Origin: Candidatus Magasanikiibacteriota bacterium
Lineage (GTDB): Bacteria; Patescibacteriota; Patescibacteriia; Magasanikbacterales; 2-02-FULL-50-9b
Direction: 5' to 3'
DNA length: 32,031 bases
Assembly: GCA_026396555.1 (NCBI GenBank)
Contig: JAPLWO010000064.1
Coordinates: 1-32,031 of the forward strand
The number at the start of each line of letters is the position of its first letter. Position 1 is the stretch's first letter. Below the pieces are notes generated by a model. That model saw only the letters and a program-made list of their open reading frames with translations, was not told the origin of the DNA and did not search any database. Below are positions 22,844-30,033 of the stretch, piece after piece. The position numbers and the translations under genes are program-made.

Positions 22844-24025
22844 TCATTTCTGGATAACTACAGGAATTTCGATCGAGTCATCATTAGCGACGAGTCCAGA
22901 AGGGTTATCTTTTTTGAGAATCAAGGTACCTTTATTGCTCGACACTGTTGTGTTTGGCATGAAGTTCAAAGTGGCGCTAAAAGGCACAAACTCTTTAGTC
23001 ATCCAATTACTGTCAGCTTTTCCAATTCCTTGTGCAATAATTTTTCCATCCACACCAATAAGAGTTATCGGAAAACTTGCCTCAAAAAACCATGTACCCC
23101 GTGCTTCACCAGAAACAGTGAGCGGACTTGTAATCGTCGCTCCTGGAATGGGCGAGTCTACGTGAATCATGTCAGATGCGTTCCATTCAACACGGGTGAT
23201 CCCGGGAATGCGCAATAAATTTGTCTCAACGAGTGGTTGGCAGCTACACATGGTAATCGATACACCAGCCCACGCATCAACAGGTGGAATATATGCCACA
23301 CCCTTACTCACCGTAATCGGAAGTGACATAAGCGTGGTATGACACATTCCTGTGGTTGCTGCAGCGATGGTCGCAGTTGCACGCTGTGCTACAGTTGGAT
23401 TCATGAGCGCCGTGCTTGTGGTCATTTCAACCGTCAGAGTTTTTTTATAACCTGCACTATCCATGTCTGCGCCATTACAGTATTTTAAGGCGTCGCCATT
23501 TGAGACTACATACGGAATCGTTGAGCCTGTAATTTTAGTCAGTGTTAAACCATTAAGTTTTAAATACATGCGTGCACCGATTGATGGGGAAGCAGTCATC
23601 GGCTCAGCGGGCTTGCGATCAACATAATTTGCAATGATCTCGCCATTAGAAATGGTTATGTTTTGAGGTGTAATGCGATCGCCCAACAAAATTGCATTAG
23701 TGCCGCTTGCAATTCCTGCGGCATTAATTGTAGATGCGACATAATAAAATGTTCCACTGCCACCCGGATTTTGCGTGATAATAACTGCTGCATCCAGCAC
23801 GCCATCGCCGTTCAAATCACCCGCCACTGGTTGACCAAAAATTTTTGTGGTACCGTCAGTTGATTGTCCATTCACTAAAGGAATCTTTGCATTTTCAAAA
23901 GTATATGTCGCATTTAAAGGGCTAAACAAAGCGGGCTGAGCTACGGCAGCTGAAGACGAACATCCGGCGCCTCCGAGCACAAGCAATGCGCTACAGAGTA
24001 CGACGAATTTATATTTTTTTTCCAT
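22844..24025 (-). CDS. Lipoprotein with FG-GAP/EF-hand-like segment and Gmad2 domain (393 aa)
   Basis: Residues 1-22 are a lipoprotein signal: charged start MEKKYK, hydrophobic VVLCSALLVLGG, and Cys22 after GAG (the lipobox is loose, with Gly where Leu is usual). The segment GQPVAGDLNGDGVLDAAVIITQ (64-85) has the DxNxDGxxD calcium-loop pattern of FG-GAP or dockerin-like repeats. The C-terminal VDSPIPGATITSPLTVSGEARG with FEASFPITLIGVDG is a Gmad2 immunoglobulin-like domain, common in CPR surface proteins. It is probably exposed on the outer face of the cytoplasmic membrane. Several Cys pairs (CSC, CNG, MCH) may form disulfides. It stands alone. Confidence 0.85.
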   Translation of the reverse strand: MEKKYKFVVLCSALLVLGGAGCSSSAAVAQPALFSPLNATYTFENAKIPLVNGQSTDGTTKIFGQPVAGDLNGDGVLDAAVIITQNPGGSGTFYYVASTINAAGIASGTNAILLGDRITPQNITISNGEIIANYVDRKPAEPMTASPSIGARMYLKLNGLTLTKITGSTIPYVVSNGDALKYCNGADMDSAGYKKTLTVEMTTSTALMNPTVAQRATATIAAATTGMCHTTLMSLPITVSKGVAYIPPVDAWAGVSITMCSCQPLVETNLLRIPGITRVEWNASDMIHVDSPIPGATITSPLTVSGEARGTWFFEASFPITLIGVDGKIIAQGIGKADSNWMTKEFVPFSATLNFMPNTTVSSNKGTLILKKDNPSGLVANDDSIEIPVVIQK

Positions 24026-24113
24026 ATACCGTACTATGCGCTAAATATTGAGTAGTGTATATAGAAGAAACTATTCATTACAGTTCAGAAAATTAATCAG
24101 GATCCTCCCAATC

Positions 24114-24142
24114 AAAAAATCCAGCGATCAGCTGGATTTTTT
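24114..24142 (-). terminator. Terminator of tRNA-Gln
   Basis: Perfect 12-bp hairpin AAAAAATCCAGC/GCTGGATTTTTT around a five-base loop, two bases past the encoded CCA. Confidence 0.9.
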
Positions 24143-24144
24143 AG

Positions 24145-24218
24145 TGGCTCCGAGACATGGATTCGAACCATGATATACAGCTTCAAAGGCTGCTGTCCTA
24201 CCATTAGACGATCTCGGA
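24145..24218 (-). tRNA. tRNA-Gln (TTG), CCA encoded
   Basis: Acceptor TCCGAGA/TCTCGGA with the weak U1-A72 pair usual for Gln, discriminator G and encoded CCA. Anticodon stem GCAGC/GCTGT with loop CTTTGAA (anticodon TTG, reads CAA). T loop TTCGAAT is normal. Confidence 0.95.
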
Positions 24219-24228
24219 ATGCGCACGC

Positions 24229-24257
24229 ATTGTGCCAAAAAAATACGACTTTGTCAA
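24229..24257 (-). promoter_or_regulatory. Promoter of tRNA-Gln
   Basis: On the reverse strand TTGACA (24257-24252), a 17-base spacer and CACAAT (24234-24229), with the tRNA starting 10 bases later. Confidence 0.8.
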
Positions 24258-24271
24258 ACTAATCGCCCGCG

Positions 24272-25216
24272 TTACGTGCGTAAATGCTTACGCATCGCAA
24301 GCATAGCCGTTAACCATGCGAGTAACAGAACCACAACATATTGCAAGCCAAATGTTGAAATCCATGAACCGAAGTAGTATTCGTACAATGAAAAACCATT
24401 GCCCGTAAAAATAGGACCGAGGTACGGATCCAGTGCACGAGACAATGCGCCAATAAGCCCTGCTGTTGCCGCAAACGCAGCAGTCACATACACAAACACT
24501 TCGATAAAAAAAGGCGCGCGAATAAATGCATTTGTTGCACCCACCAATTTCTTGATTGCAATTTCTTCGCGCTGTGTATAAATCGCAACGCGAATTGCAT
24601 TAAAAATAATGAGTATCGCAATAAGTGCAAATAAACATGCGAGACCAAAAGAAATTAATTGTGCACGCGATGTAAACAATTCCACATTCCGAACAATTTT
24701 GCTGCGATCTTCAAATGAACGCTTCTGAATAATTGTTTTAAACTCGTCGGCTGAAAGTGCGGTCAAAATTTTCTGATAATCTGTAGCCTCTTTTGCGTGG
24801 ATCACAAGAATTGCGCCGAGTGGATTTGAATCTAACACGCCCAGAGATTTAATAATGTCTGGATCATCCGAGTGGCGCTCTTTAAAGGTTGCAAGCGCTT
24901 GATCCGGGCTTACATAATCACTATTCGACACGCTCGCAACTTGATATACGTAATCTTTAACTTTTTGAATTTGATCTGGCGTCGCAGCGGTTGTAAAAAA
25001 AATACTGACATCAACTTGATGTTCGACCGCAGTGACCGCTGCATTCGTGAGTGCACGCAAACCAAGCAATGCGTTAACGGAAACAAGTGCGAGTGTCACG
25101 ATGGTAATTGTAATGAATACCATCCCGATATTACGCGCTAAATTTTGCAGCGCATATTTTCCAGCGCGACCCCACACAGTCAAAAAAGAAATTCTACCCC
25201 GATTTTTAAATGACAT
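24272..25216 (-). CDS. ftsX: Cell division protein FtsX
   Basis: Membrane half of the FtsEX complex, which passes ATP-driven motion across the membrane to control peptidoglycan hydrolases in division. Four membrane segments: about 31-55, 192-214, 236-262 and 289-309, with a large extracytoplasmic domain (56-185) after the first helix, as in the family. The signature region is EEIAIKKLVGATNAFIRAPFF just before helix 3. At 314 residues the length is normal. AGGA lies four bases before the ATG, and the start overlaps the ftsE 3' end by 11 bases. Confidence 0.93.
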   Translation of the reverse strand: MSFKNRGRISFLTVWGRAGKYALQNLARNIGMVFITITIVTLALVSVNALLGLRALTNAAVTAVEHQVDVSIFFTTAATPDQIQKVKDYVYQVASVSNSDYVSPDQALATFKERHSDDPDIIKSLGVLDSNPLGAILVIHAKEATDYQKILTALSADEFKTIIQKRSFEDRSKIVRNVELFTSRAQLISFGLACLFALIAILIIFNAIRVAIYTQREEIAIKKLVGATNAFIRAPFFIEVFVYVTAAFAATAGLIGALSRALDPYLGPIFTGNGFSLYEYYFGSWISTFGLQYVVVLLLAWLTAMLAMRKHLRT

Positions 25217-25886
25217 ATTTTCCTGTTTTTTGATCGTGTGTTATGTGACCTCCATCGAGTGTGATCACGCGGCGTTTTAATCCGTTCACGATTTCGCGAT
25301 TATGCGTAACGAGCAGAACTGTTGTTCCAAACTCATTTACTTTTTTTAAAATGCGAATAATTTCTTGCGCATTAATCGTATCAAGATTTCCCGTTGGTTC
25401 ATCTGCGACTAAAATTTTTGGACGATGTGCAAGCGCACGCGCGATCGCGACGCGCTGTTGTTCGCCGCCTGACATTTCGTGCGGAAAACGATGTGTGGCG
25501 CCTTCAAGACCAACGAGACTTGCAAGTTGCTGAACTGCGCGATTAATGTGACCGCGCTGCTCCCCCGCAACTTCTAGCGCAAACGCAATATTTTCGTGCG
25601 CCGTTTTGTTTGGTAATAATTTAAAGTCTTGAAAAATAATTCCCATCTGGCGACGGAGCAGCGGAACTTCGCGATCGCGAATGCCGGTTATATCCCAGCC
25701 ACCGATTTCGATGCGGCCGCGCGTTGGGCGTTCCTCGGCGATCAATAATTTAACCAGCGTCGTTTTTCCCGTGCCACTTTGCCCGACAATTGATACAAAT
25801 TCGCCCGCCTCGATAAAGAGATGAACGTCTTCGAGCGCGTGAATGCCACCCGGATATGATTTTGAAATGGAGTCGAGGCGAATCAT
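25206..25886 (-). CDS. ftsE: Cell division ATP-binding protein FtsE
   Basis: ABC ATPase partner of FtsX. Walker [10 protein letters not shown] (35-43), Q-loop [10 protein letters not shown], signature [15 protein letters not shown], Walker [13 protein letters not shown] and the switch His in [10 protein letters not shown]. At 226 residues the length is normal. The extended -10 ends six bases before the ATG and no Shine-Dalgarno is present, so the transcript is probably leaderless. ftsE and ftsX form a two-gene operon; their partner hydrolase is not in the window. Confidence 0.96.
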   Translation of the reverse strand: MIRLDSISKSYPGGIHALEDVHLFIEAGEFVSIVGQSGTGKTTLVKLLIAEERPTRGRIEIGGWDITGIRDREVPLLRRQMGIIFQDFKLLPNKTAHENIAFALEVAGEQRGHINRAVQQLASLVGLEGATHRFPHEMSGGEQQRVAIARALAHRPKILVADEPTGNLDTINAQEIIRILKKVNEFGTTVLLVTHNREIVNGLKRRVITLDGGHITHDQKTGKYVI

Positions 25887-25892
25887 GAACAG

Positions 25893-25901
25893 ATTATATC
25901 A
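25893..25901 (-). promoter_or_regulatory. Extended -10 promoter of ftsEX
   Basis: On the reverse strand TGATATAAT, six bases before the ftsE ATG. Confidence 0.65.
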
Positions 25902-25926
25902 AGACAACTCGATGAGCGCTATGGGC

Positions 25927-25955
25927 TAGACAAAAATGTGGAAATATTTTATACT
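25927..25955 (+). promoter_or_regulatory. Promoter of tRNA-Thr
   Basis: TAGACA (25927-25932), a 17-base spacer and TATACT (25950-25955). It lies 112 bases before the tRNA. Confidence 0.7.
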
Positions 25956-25961
25956 TGGACG

Positions 25962-26067
25962 ACTTAACGTCACTCGCCAAAGCTCCTTCGCGCCTCTCGG
26001 CGCTCGGGCTGCCGGCTCCGTTCGAAAGAAATTTCGAACGTAAGCGTTCAAATTTCTTTCTCGCTAC
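25962..26067 (+). other. Long folded leader of tRNA-Thr with two alternative hairpins
   Basis: CGTTCGAAA (26019-26027) pairs with TTTCGAACG (26032-26040) around GAAA. Alternatively GAAAGAAATTT plus GAACG (26024-26040) pairs with CGTTC plus AAATTTCTTTC (26045-26060). The two cannot form together. A GC-rich portion upstream (25988-26018) also has short palindromes. No coding potential. Confidence 0.5.
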
Positions 26068-26140
26068 GCCACTTTAGCTCAGCTGGTAGAGCAATGCTTT
26101 CGTAAAGCAGAGGTCCCGAGTTCGATCCTCGGAAGTGGCT
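26068..26140 (+). tRNA. tRNA-Thr (CGT)
   Basis: Acceptor GCCACTT/AAGTGGC, discriminator T, D arm GCTC/GAGC, anticodon loop TTCGTAA (anticodon CGT, reads ACG), T arm CCGAG/CTCGG with normal TTCGATC. The first anticodon-stem pair is A27-G43. CCA is not encoded. Confidence 0.95.
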
Positions 26141-26148
26141 TATAAAAT

Positions 26149-26175
26149 TCCTCACCCCTGTGGTGGGGATTTTTA
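26149..26175. terminator. Bidirectional terminator of tRNA-Thr and the amidotransferase gene
   Basis: TCCTCACC (26149-26156) pairs with GGTGGGGA (26162-26169), then TTTTT. On the other strand the hairpin is followed by ATTTTAT, so it also serves the convergent gene. Confidence 0.8.
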
Positions 26176-26889
26176 TTTGGTGAACAATGCAAAATTTTTA
26201 AGCACAGATTGTGCAATCGGCGCATCGCGAAAAGATGCGATCAATTCAGCAAGTTTTTCTGGATCTTCCGCGTAATGTGGAAACATTGCAACGCGTTCTG
26301 TATTGGTCGCACGATCCATATCAGGATGAAACATCACACTCCACGCACGTCGATCTCCAATTCGAACCGCACCCGCAACAACGCGCTCAGTCGATCCGAG
26401 AATTTGAATATGTGACGGCAGATCAACCGGCGTATCTTGATGCGCGAGAATTGTTTCAAATGTTTTTTCTGGAAGCACGCCGAAAATAGGATCTGCAGCA
26501 GCAGCGTCAGTTAATGTAATTGGCAACACTCCCAATTCTTTCAATTCTGGCGCACGGCGAATCACAGAGCCTTCTTTCAGCAGCATAACTTGATGGCCAA
26601 AACAAATTCCAAAAACTGGAATATCACGTGCGTAAATTTCGTCAATAAATGCAAAAATTTTCGGGAGCCATGAATTTTCACCCGCACCTTCGCTCAAAAA
26701 AAATTCGCCGCTTCCACCAAAAATAACCGCTCCGACATCTGATAAAACTTCCGGTGGAAATTCATCAACAATGGCGCTCATGAATTTTAATCGCGGCGCC
26801 TCTTCGCCAATTGCAAGACTCACGCATTTTTGCTCGTGCGGTAGAGATTGGTCGGTTCGAAATTGGACGAGAAGGATGTTTGAAGGCAT
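26173..26889 (-). CDS. Class I glutamine amidotransferase domain protein (238 aa)
   Basis: Stand-alone GATase1 of the GMP-synthase type. Oxyanion region VIFGGSGEF, nucleophile Cys96 in FGICFGHQ, and His188 in WSVMFHPDMD. The third triad position is Asp190 instead of the usual Glu (HPE becomes HPD), so it may be slow, altered or inactive as a glutaminase. No synthase domain or partner is beside it; the acceptor of ammonia is unknown. The gene stands alone. A possible -10 TATGAT lies upstream, with no convincing -35. Confidence 0.88.
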   Translation of the reverse strand: MPSNILLVQFRTDQSLPHEQKCVSLAIGEEAPRLKFMSAIVDEFPPEVLSDVGAVIFGGSGEFFLSEGAGENSWLPKIFAFIDEIYARDIPVFGICFGHQVMLLKEGSVIRRAPELKELGVLPITLTDAAAADPIFGVLPEKTFETILAHQDTPVDLPSHIQILGSTERVVAGAVRIGDRRAWSVMFHPDMDRATNTERVAMFPHYAEDPEKLAELIASFRDAPIAQSVLKNFALFTK

Positions 26890-26936
26890 ATATTTAGAGA
26901 ATCATAGCGTAACATTTAAAATTAGAAGTGACAAAT

Positions 26937-26969
26937 AAAAAAGACCCGCAACCGTGGTAAGGCTGCGGG
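26937..26969 (-). terminator. Terminator of the 267-residue gene
   Basis: CCCGCA (26945-26950) pairs with TGCGGG (26964-26969), with inner CC/GG pairs. On the reverse strand it is followed by TCTTTTTT. Confidence 0.9.
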
Positions 26970-26992
26970 CGTGTAACGAGTCTGGTGCGGAT

Positions 26993-27796
26993 TTAGTACC
27001 GCGCGATCACTGTTGGAACGGTCCACTGAATGTTGTTCTTGCGCATGAACTTAGCCATTTTGTCTTCGGTGCCGGCTTCTACTCTCGTAAAACGGCCGGG
27101 TTCCTTTGAAAACTTGTCTGGCAACAGAAGAAGCGATCGACGACTTTCGTTCGCGCCGCCCTGAACAAACAATCCGCCGATCCACAAACCAGGCTGACGA
27201 CCACTACGCACTTCGTAATGCCACCGACGATGCATGCAGAGCGCTGCAAGTGCACCGATATCAGCGGGCACTTGTCCAGATTCCATCACCTCATGCGGAG
27301 TTTTACCCACGTTGGTCGCAAAGTCATGTGTTTCCCACACCAACTGACAATTACGTAAAAAATCACCACCTAATGAATATCGAAACACACGTTCATCTGG
27401 CTGCAATCGTGGCATCCCTTCCGCAGTTAGATAAAACTTTTCAGCTTCTCTGAAACGACGGTCATCTCCGCCGTTAATTACCAACGTATGTGCATTCCCT
27501 GGAGACGCAATCACGTTAGTAACGCGCATGATCGCATCATGCAACTGACCAGAACTACGATACGGTTCCGGCATCAAGTCAACTTGAAGTTGCATGCATG
27601 ACCACAGGCCTTGATCATGACACATGAGCACGTGTTCAAAAGCCGCTTGCACCATTCGCTCTGCGATCTCAGGATACTTAATGATCGATTCTGCAAGATC
27701 AATGGAAAAACCCGCCTCCCTCATCACACGTTTGAGTTCCGTCAATACGGAATCCGGAATTGCTCCGAAATCCTTAAATTGTGAAAACCTTTTCAT
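26993..27796 (-). CDS. Unknown autonomous protein (267 aa)
   Basis: I do not assign a family. I start at ATG 27796 because GGGAG lies seven bases upstream; the longer reading contains the promoter region. The N-terminal 45 residues form a helical module (FKDFGAIPDSVLTELKRVMR, then LAESIIKYPEIAERMVQAAFEH) of a style I remember from many small CPR hypothetical proteins. The rest is mixed alpha/beta with NGGDDRRFREAEKF, a Trp-rich CMHRRWHYEVRSGRQPGLWIGG and RRSLLLLPDKF. No membrane segment or signal peptide. Single-gene unit with consensus promoter and terminator; codon use is more GC-rich than the neighbouring operons. Confidence 0.78.
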   Translation of the reverse strand: MKRFSQFKDFGAIPDSVLTELKRVMREAGFSIDLAESIIKYPEIAERMVQAAFEHVLMCHDQGLWSCMQLQVDLMPEPYRSSGQLHDAIMRVTNVIASPGNAHTLVINGGDDRRFREAEKFYLTAEGMPRLQPDERVFRYSLGGDFLRNCQLVWETHDFATNVGKTPHEVMESGQVPADIGALAALCMHRRWHYEVRSGRQPGLWIGGLFVQGGANESRRSLLLLPDKFSKEPGRFTRVEAGTEDKMAKFMRKNNIQWTVPTVIARY

Positions 27797-27866
27797 GCTC
27801 CACTCCCTGTAACTGGCTGACCATTGGACCGGACGTTTGCCGGGGCATGGCTGACCAACTGAGTGG

Positions 27867-27895
27867 ATAGTAGATGAATGTAAGACAAAAGTCAA
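27867..27895 (-). promoter_or_regulatory. Promoter of the 267-residue gene
   Basis: On the reverse strand TTGACT (27895-27890), a 17-base spacer and TACTAT (27872-27867), about 70 bases before the ATG. The GC-rich 27900-28001 upstream of it holds only short palindromes and no gene that I can support. Confidence 0.85.
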
Positions 27896-28001
27896 CCGTG
27901 CTCACACGGGAATCGCCGCTCGCATGAGCTCGCGGTCCGGGGCAGTCGAAACGCGCCCCGCGCGTTTCTTTGTGCTCGTCCGATTCCCTCTCGTAACCAA
28001 T

Positions 28002-28044
28002 CCAAAGAAAAAATCCCATCTTTTGGATGGGATTTTTTCTTTGG
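28002..28044 (-). terminator. Terminator of the tRNA-Gly pair
   Basis: A 19-bp perfect hairpin whose arms end in TCCCATC/GATGGGA around a five-base loop, with A/T-rich outer arms. The arm overlaps the encoded CCA of tRNA-Gly(GCC). Confidence 0.9.
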
Positions 28045-28116
28045 AGCGGGTAACGGGAATCGGACCCGTTTTTCGTCCTTGGCAAGGACGCATAATAGCC
28101 ATTATACGATACCCGC
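28042..28116 (-). tRNA. tRNA-Gly (GCC), CCA encoded, unusual T loop
   Basis: Acceptor GCGGGTA/TACCCGC, discriminator T, encoded CCA. Anticodon stem CGTCC/GGACG with loop TTGCCAA (anticodon GCC, reads GGC and GGU). T stem ACGGG/CCCGT encloses TCCGATT: position 55 is C where nearly all elongator tRNAs have T (pseudouridine). Confidence 0.95.
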
Positions 28117-28176
28117 GTATCATTTCTTTTAAGCACAACGAGCAGTCTCCTTCACAAATCACTTTCAAACATCATT

Positions 28177-28247
28177 AGCGGGGTACGGGAATCGGACCCG
28201 TGTCTCATGCTTGGGAAGCACGCATATTACCATTGTACTAACTCCGC
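28177..28247 (-). tRNA. tRNA-Gly (CCC), unusual T loop
   Basis: Acceptor GCGGAGT/ACCCCGC with an A5-C68 mismatch, discriminator T, no CCA. Anticodon stem CGTGC/GCATG with loop TTCCCAA (anticodon CCC, reads GGG). The T loop is TCCGATT with C55, as in its neighbour. The 60 bases between the two tRNAs hold no terminator, so they are co-transcribed. Confidence 0.93.
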
Positions 28248-28277
28248 GCGAAACTGGTTCCACGTAGTTGTGAAACT

Positions 28278-28306
28278 AGTTTACCGAAACGTCTGACCGT
28301 TGTCAA
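28278..28306 (-). promoter_or_regulatory. Promoter of the tRNA-Gly pair
   Basis: On the reverse strand TTGACA (28306-28301), a 17-base spacer and TAAACT (28283-28278). The -35 overlaps the last codons of the rotamase gene. Confidence 0.8.
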
Positions 28307-29319
28307 GATTGAATATCATCCACAGCTGGAGCGCTGGTGTGTACAAACTGATGAACGCTTGCTGTCTTCAAATAATCCTGGACTTTTTGCACAACTGACG
28401 GAAATTTAAAGAGGATGTGACGAGCATGAACAGATTCTGGCTTACCTGTTTTATCGTCTTTAATATCAAGCACATTAATAATGTGGTAACCAAACTGTGT
28501 TTTTACCAAATCACTTACCTGTCCTTTTTTCATTGAAAAAACCGCATCTTCAAATGGCTTAACGGTCATGCCACGTGTGATTTGTCCTAAGTCTCCACCA
28601 TTTGATGCGCTCGAATCTTCACTCTGTTCTTTTGCAATCGTAGCAAAATCTTTTTTACCATCCTTAACTTCTGAAAGTGCCGCTTCAGCCTTCACACGAG
28701 TTGGACCGGTAAATGAATCGTCAGCCAAGAATGAATCTTGTAATTTCTGGAACAAAACCATTGAGCGAACAACACGGTCGCGATACTGTTCGTATGTCCA
28801 ACCAAAATTCGATTGAATATCTGCTTTAATTTTATCCTCGCCACCGCTTTGTGTTGCAATATCAGCAAGCTGTTTATCGAGTTCGGCCGTTGTGACAGTC
28901 ACACCATGATCGGCTGCAAATTTTTCTGCAGCCGCGGTCAAAAGTAAACGATGTAAAACGCGTAAACGCAAACCATCACCCTTATAATTATCTGGATTTG
29001 GCACACCGCCATTTGCACTCGCACTCGCAACATATTTAGTAAGTGCATCTGAATCTGTTTTAACATCAAACCAGGTGATCATTTTTCCATCAATCGTTGC
29101 AGCTGGCGCATGTACCGCTGCAAGAAAATTTGGAATAAATGCTGGAACTGAATCTGGTGCGCGATATGCAGCGAACACACTTCCTGCACCTCCAAGTACC
29201 ACAAGAGCAACAACCGCGCTCACAATCCCTTTCATAAATACTTTCTTTGGATTTGCGCCAGCTGTTTCTGAAGTTTCAACGACCATTTCCCCTTCTTCGT
29301 TATTTTGTAAGTCTTCCAT
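28303..29319 (-). CDS. Membrane-anchored PpiC-type peptidyl-prolyl isomerase (338 aa)
   Basis: Extracytoplasmic folding factor of the PrsA/SurA type. After a charged acidic start, one membrane helix at about 30-50 (GIVSAVVALVVLGGAGSVFAA) anchors it. A SurA-N-like helical region follows. The parvulin part reads DFATIAKEQSEDSSASNGGDLGQI, FEDAVFSMKKGQVSDLVKTQFGYHII. The motif HARHILF, which opens the domain in ordinary parvulins, instead lies after FGYHII near the C-terminus, so the domain is permuted or a second copy is cut short. I start at ATG 29319, 11 bases after the DivIC-like stop; the longer reading overlaps that gene. Confidence 0.88.
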   Translation of the reverse strand: MEDLQNNEEGEMVVETSETAGANPKKVFMKGIVSAVVALVVLGGAGSVFAAYRAPDSVPAFIPNFLAAVHAPAATIDGKMITWFDVKTDSDALTKYVASASANGGVPNPDNYKGDGLRLRVLHRLLLTAAAEKFAADHGVTVTTAELDKQLADIATQSGGEDKIKADIQSNFGWTYEQYRDRVVRSMVLFQKLQDSFLADDSFTGPTRVKAEAALSEVKDGKKDFATIAKEQSEDSSASNGGDLGQITRGMTVKPFEDAVFSMKKGQVSDLVKTQFGYHIINVLDIKDDKTGKPESVHARHILFKFPSVVQKVQDYLKTASVHQFVHTSAPAVDDIQS

Positions 29320-29329
29320 AAAGTTTATA

Positions 29330-29575
29330 TTAATTTGAACCAAAGAAATAATACCACCATTTTGCAGGATTTGAAAGTTCTGGAGCAGCATCTTCCGCGA
29401 CCGTCAAGATTGATGTTGCGGTAGAAGTCACATTTAATCCTGGAACCACCAAAACAGCTTCTCCAGGGCGTGCCGCTTGTAATTCTTCGCGGGCACGACC
29501 TTCAATATATGAATCGCTTTGTAATTTCTTCAACACCTCGAGCGATTCAATTTTTCTCTTTTGCAATTTACTCAC
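29330..29575 (-). CDS. DivIC/FtsB-like septum protein, N-terminally truncated (81 aa)
   Basis: The end matches DivIC/FtsB-like proteins of CPR: LQSDSYIEGRAREELQAARPGEAVLVVP and the C-terminal SNPAKWWYYFFG. Normal members begin with a membrane helix and a long coiled coil; here only the last coil turns (SKLQKRKIESLEVLKKL) are left. GTG 29575 overlaps the bPH2 stop as GTGA, which suggests coupled translation; a TTG at 29614 is an alternative. Even the longest frame, which meets a stop just upstream, has no membrane helix. It may be a partly deleted gene or a soluble variant. Confidence 0.7.
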   Translation of the reverse strand: MSKLQKRKIESLEVLKKLQSDSYIEGRAREELQAARPGEAVLVVPGLNVTSTATSILTVAEDAAPELSNPAKWWYYFFGSN

Positions 29576-30033
29576 ATCACCTTGCAACGAAGACGAAAAA
29601 TCGCTGGCACACAAAGCTCAACCGAACCCCAACCTGTTTTAATGTTTACGTCCCCGTATCGAAAAAAGGTCTGTGCCGCGCCGTGAATATGAAACGAAAC
29701 ATCTTGAATTTGATCGAGCGATGACTGCGAAACAACGCGTTCAAAAAAACCGCGTTGATCGAAATCAATAATGCGGCACGATGTTACCACGAACACGTTA
29801 TGGAACCACAAAAAAAGTGTGCGTGTAAAAATGATAAGTCCACTCAGAAAAATAATCGCGCCACCCGCAATCCCCCACCCGTGTAATTTCATGAGTGGAA
29901 ACAAAAAGAAAAAAGGTGCAATCATTAAAACAAACGCGAGCGAATATTTTCCGAAATCAACTAACGGATAACGTCGAACTTCGCGTAAAATGTTTTCTCC
30001 ACTTTTTAATTCAACTGAGTCTGTGATTGCCAT
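29572..30033 (-). CDS. Bacterial PH (bPH2/DUF304) membrane protein (153 aa)
   Basis: Two adjacent membrane helices (about 31-50 and 54-76) are followed by a bacterial pleckstrin-homology domain: VVTSCRIIDFDQRGFFERVVSQSSLDQIQDVSFHIHG and FRYGDVNIKTG. In relatives the domain continues with about 25 residues including a Pro-rich strand (roughly xIPxPxxV); here it ends abruptly in ELCVPAIFRLRCKVM, so the 3' end seems altered. The start overlaps the MurE-like gene by 28 bases. Function is unknown; such proteins often accompany envelope genes. Confidence 0.8.
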   Translation of the reverse strand: MAITDSVELKSGENILREVRRYPLVDFGKYSLAFVLMIAPFFFLFPLMKLHGWGIAGGAIIFLSGLIIFTRTLFLWFHNVFVVTSCRIIDFDQRGFFERVVSQSSLDQIQDVSFHIHGAAQTFFRYGDVNIKTGWGSVELCVPAIFRLRCKVM

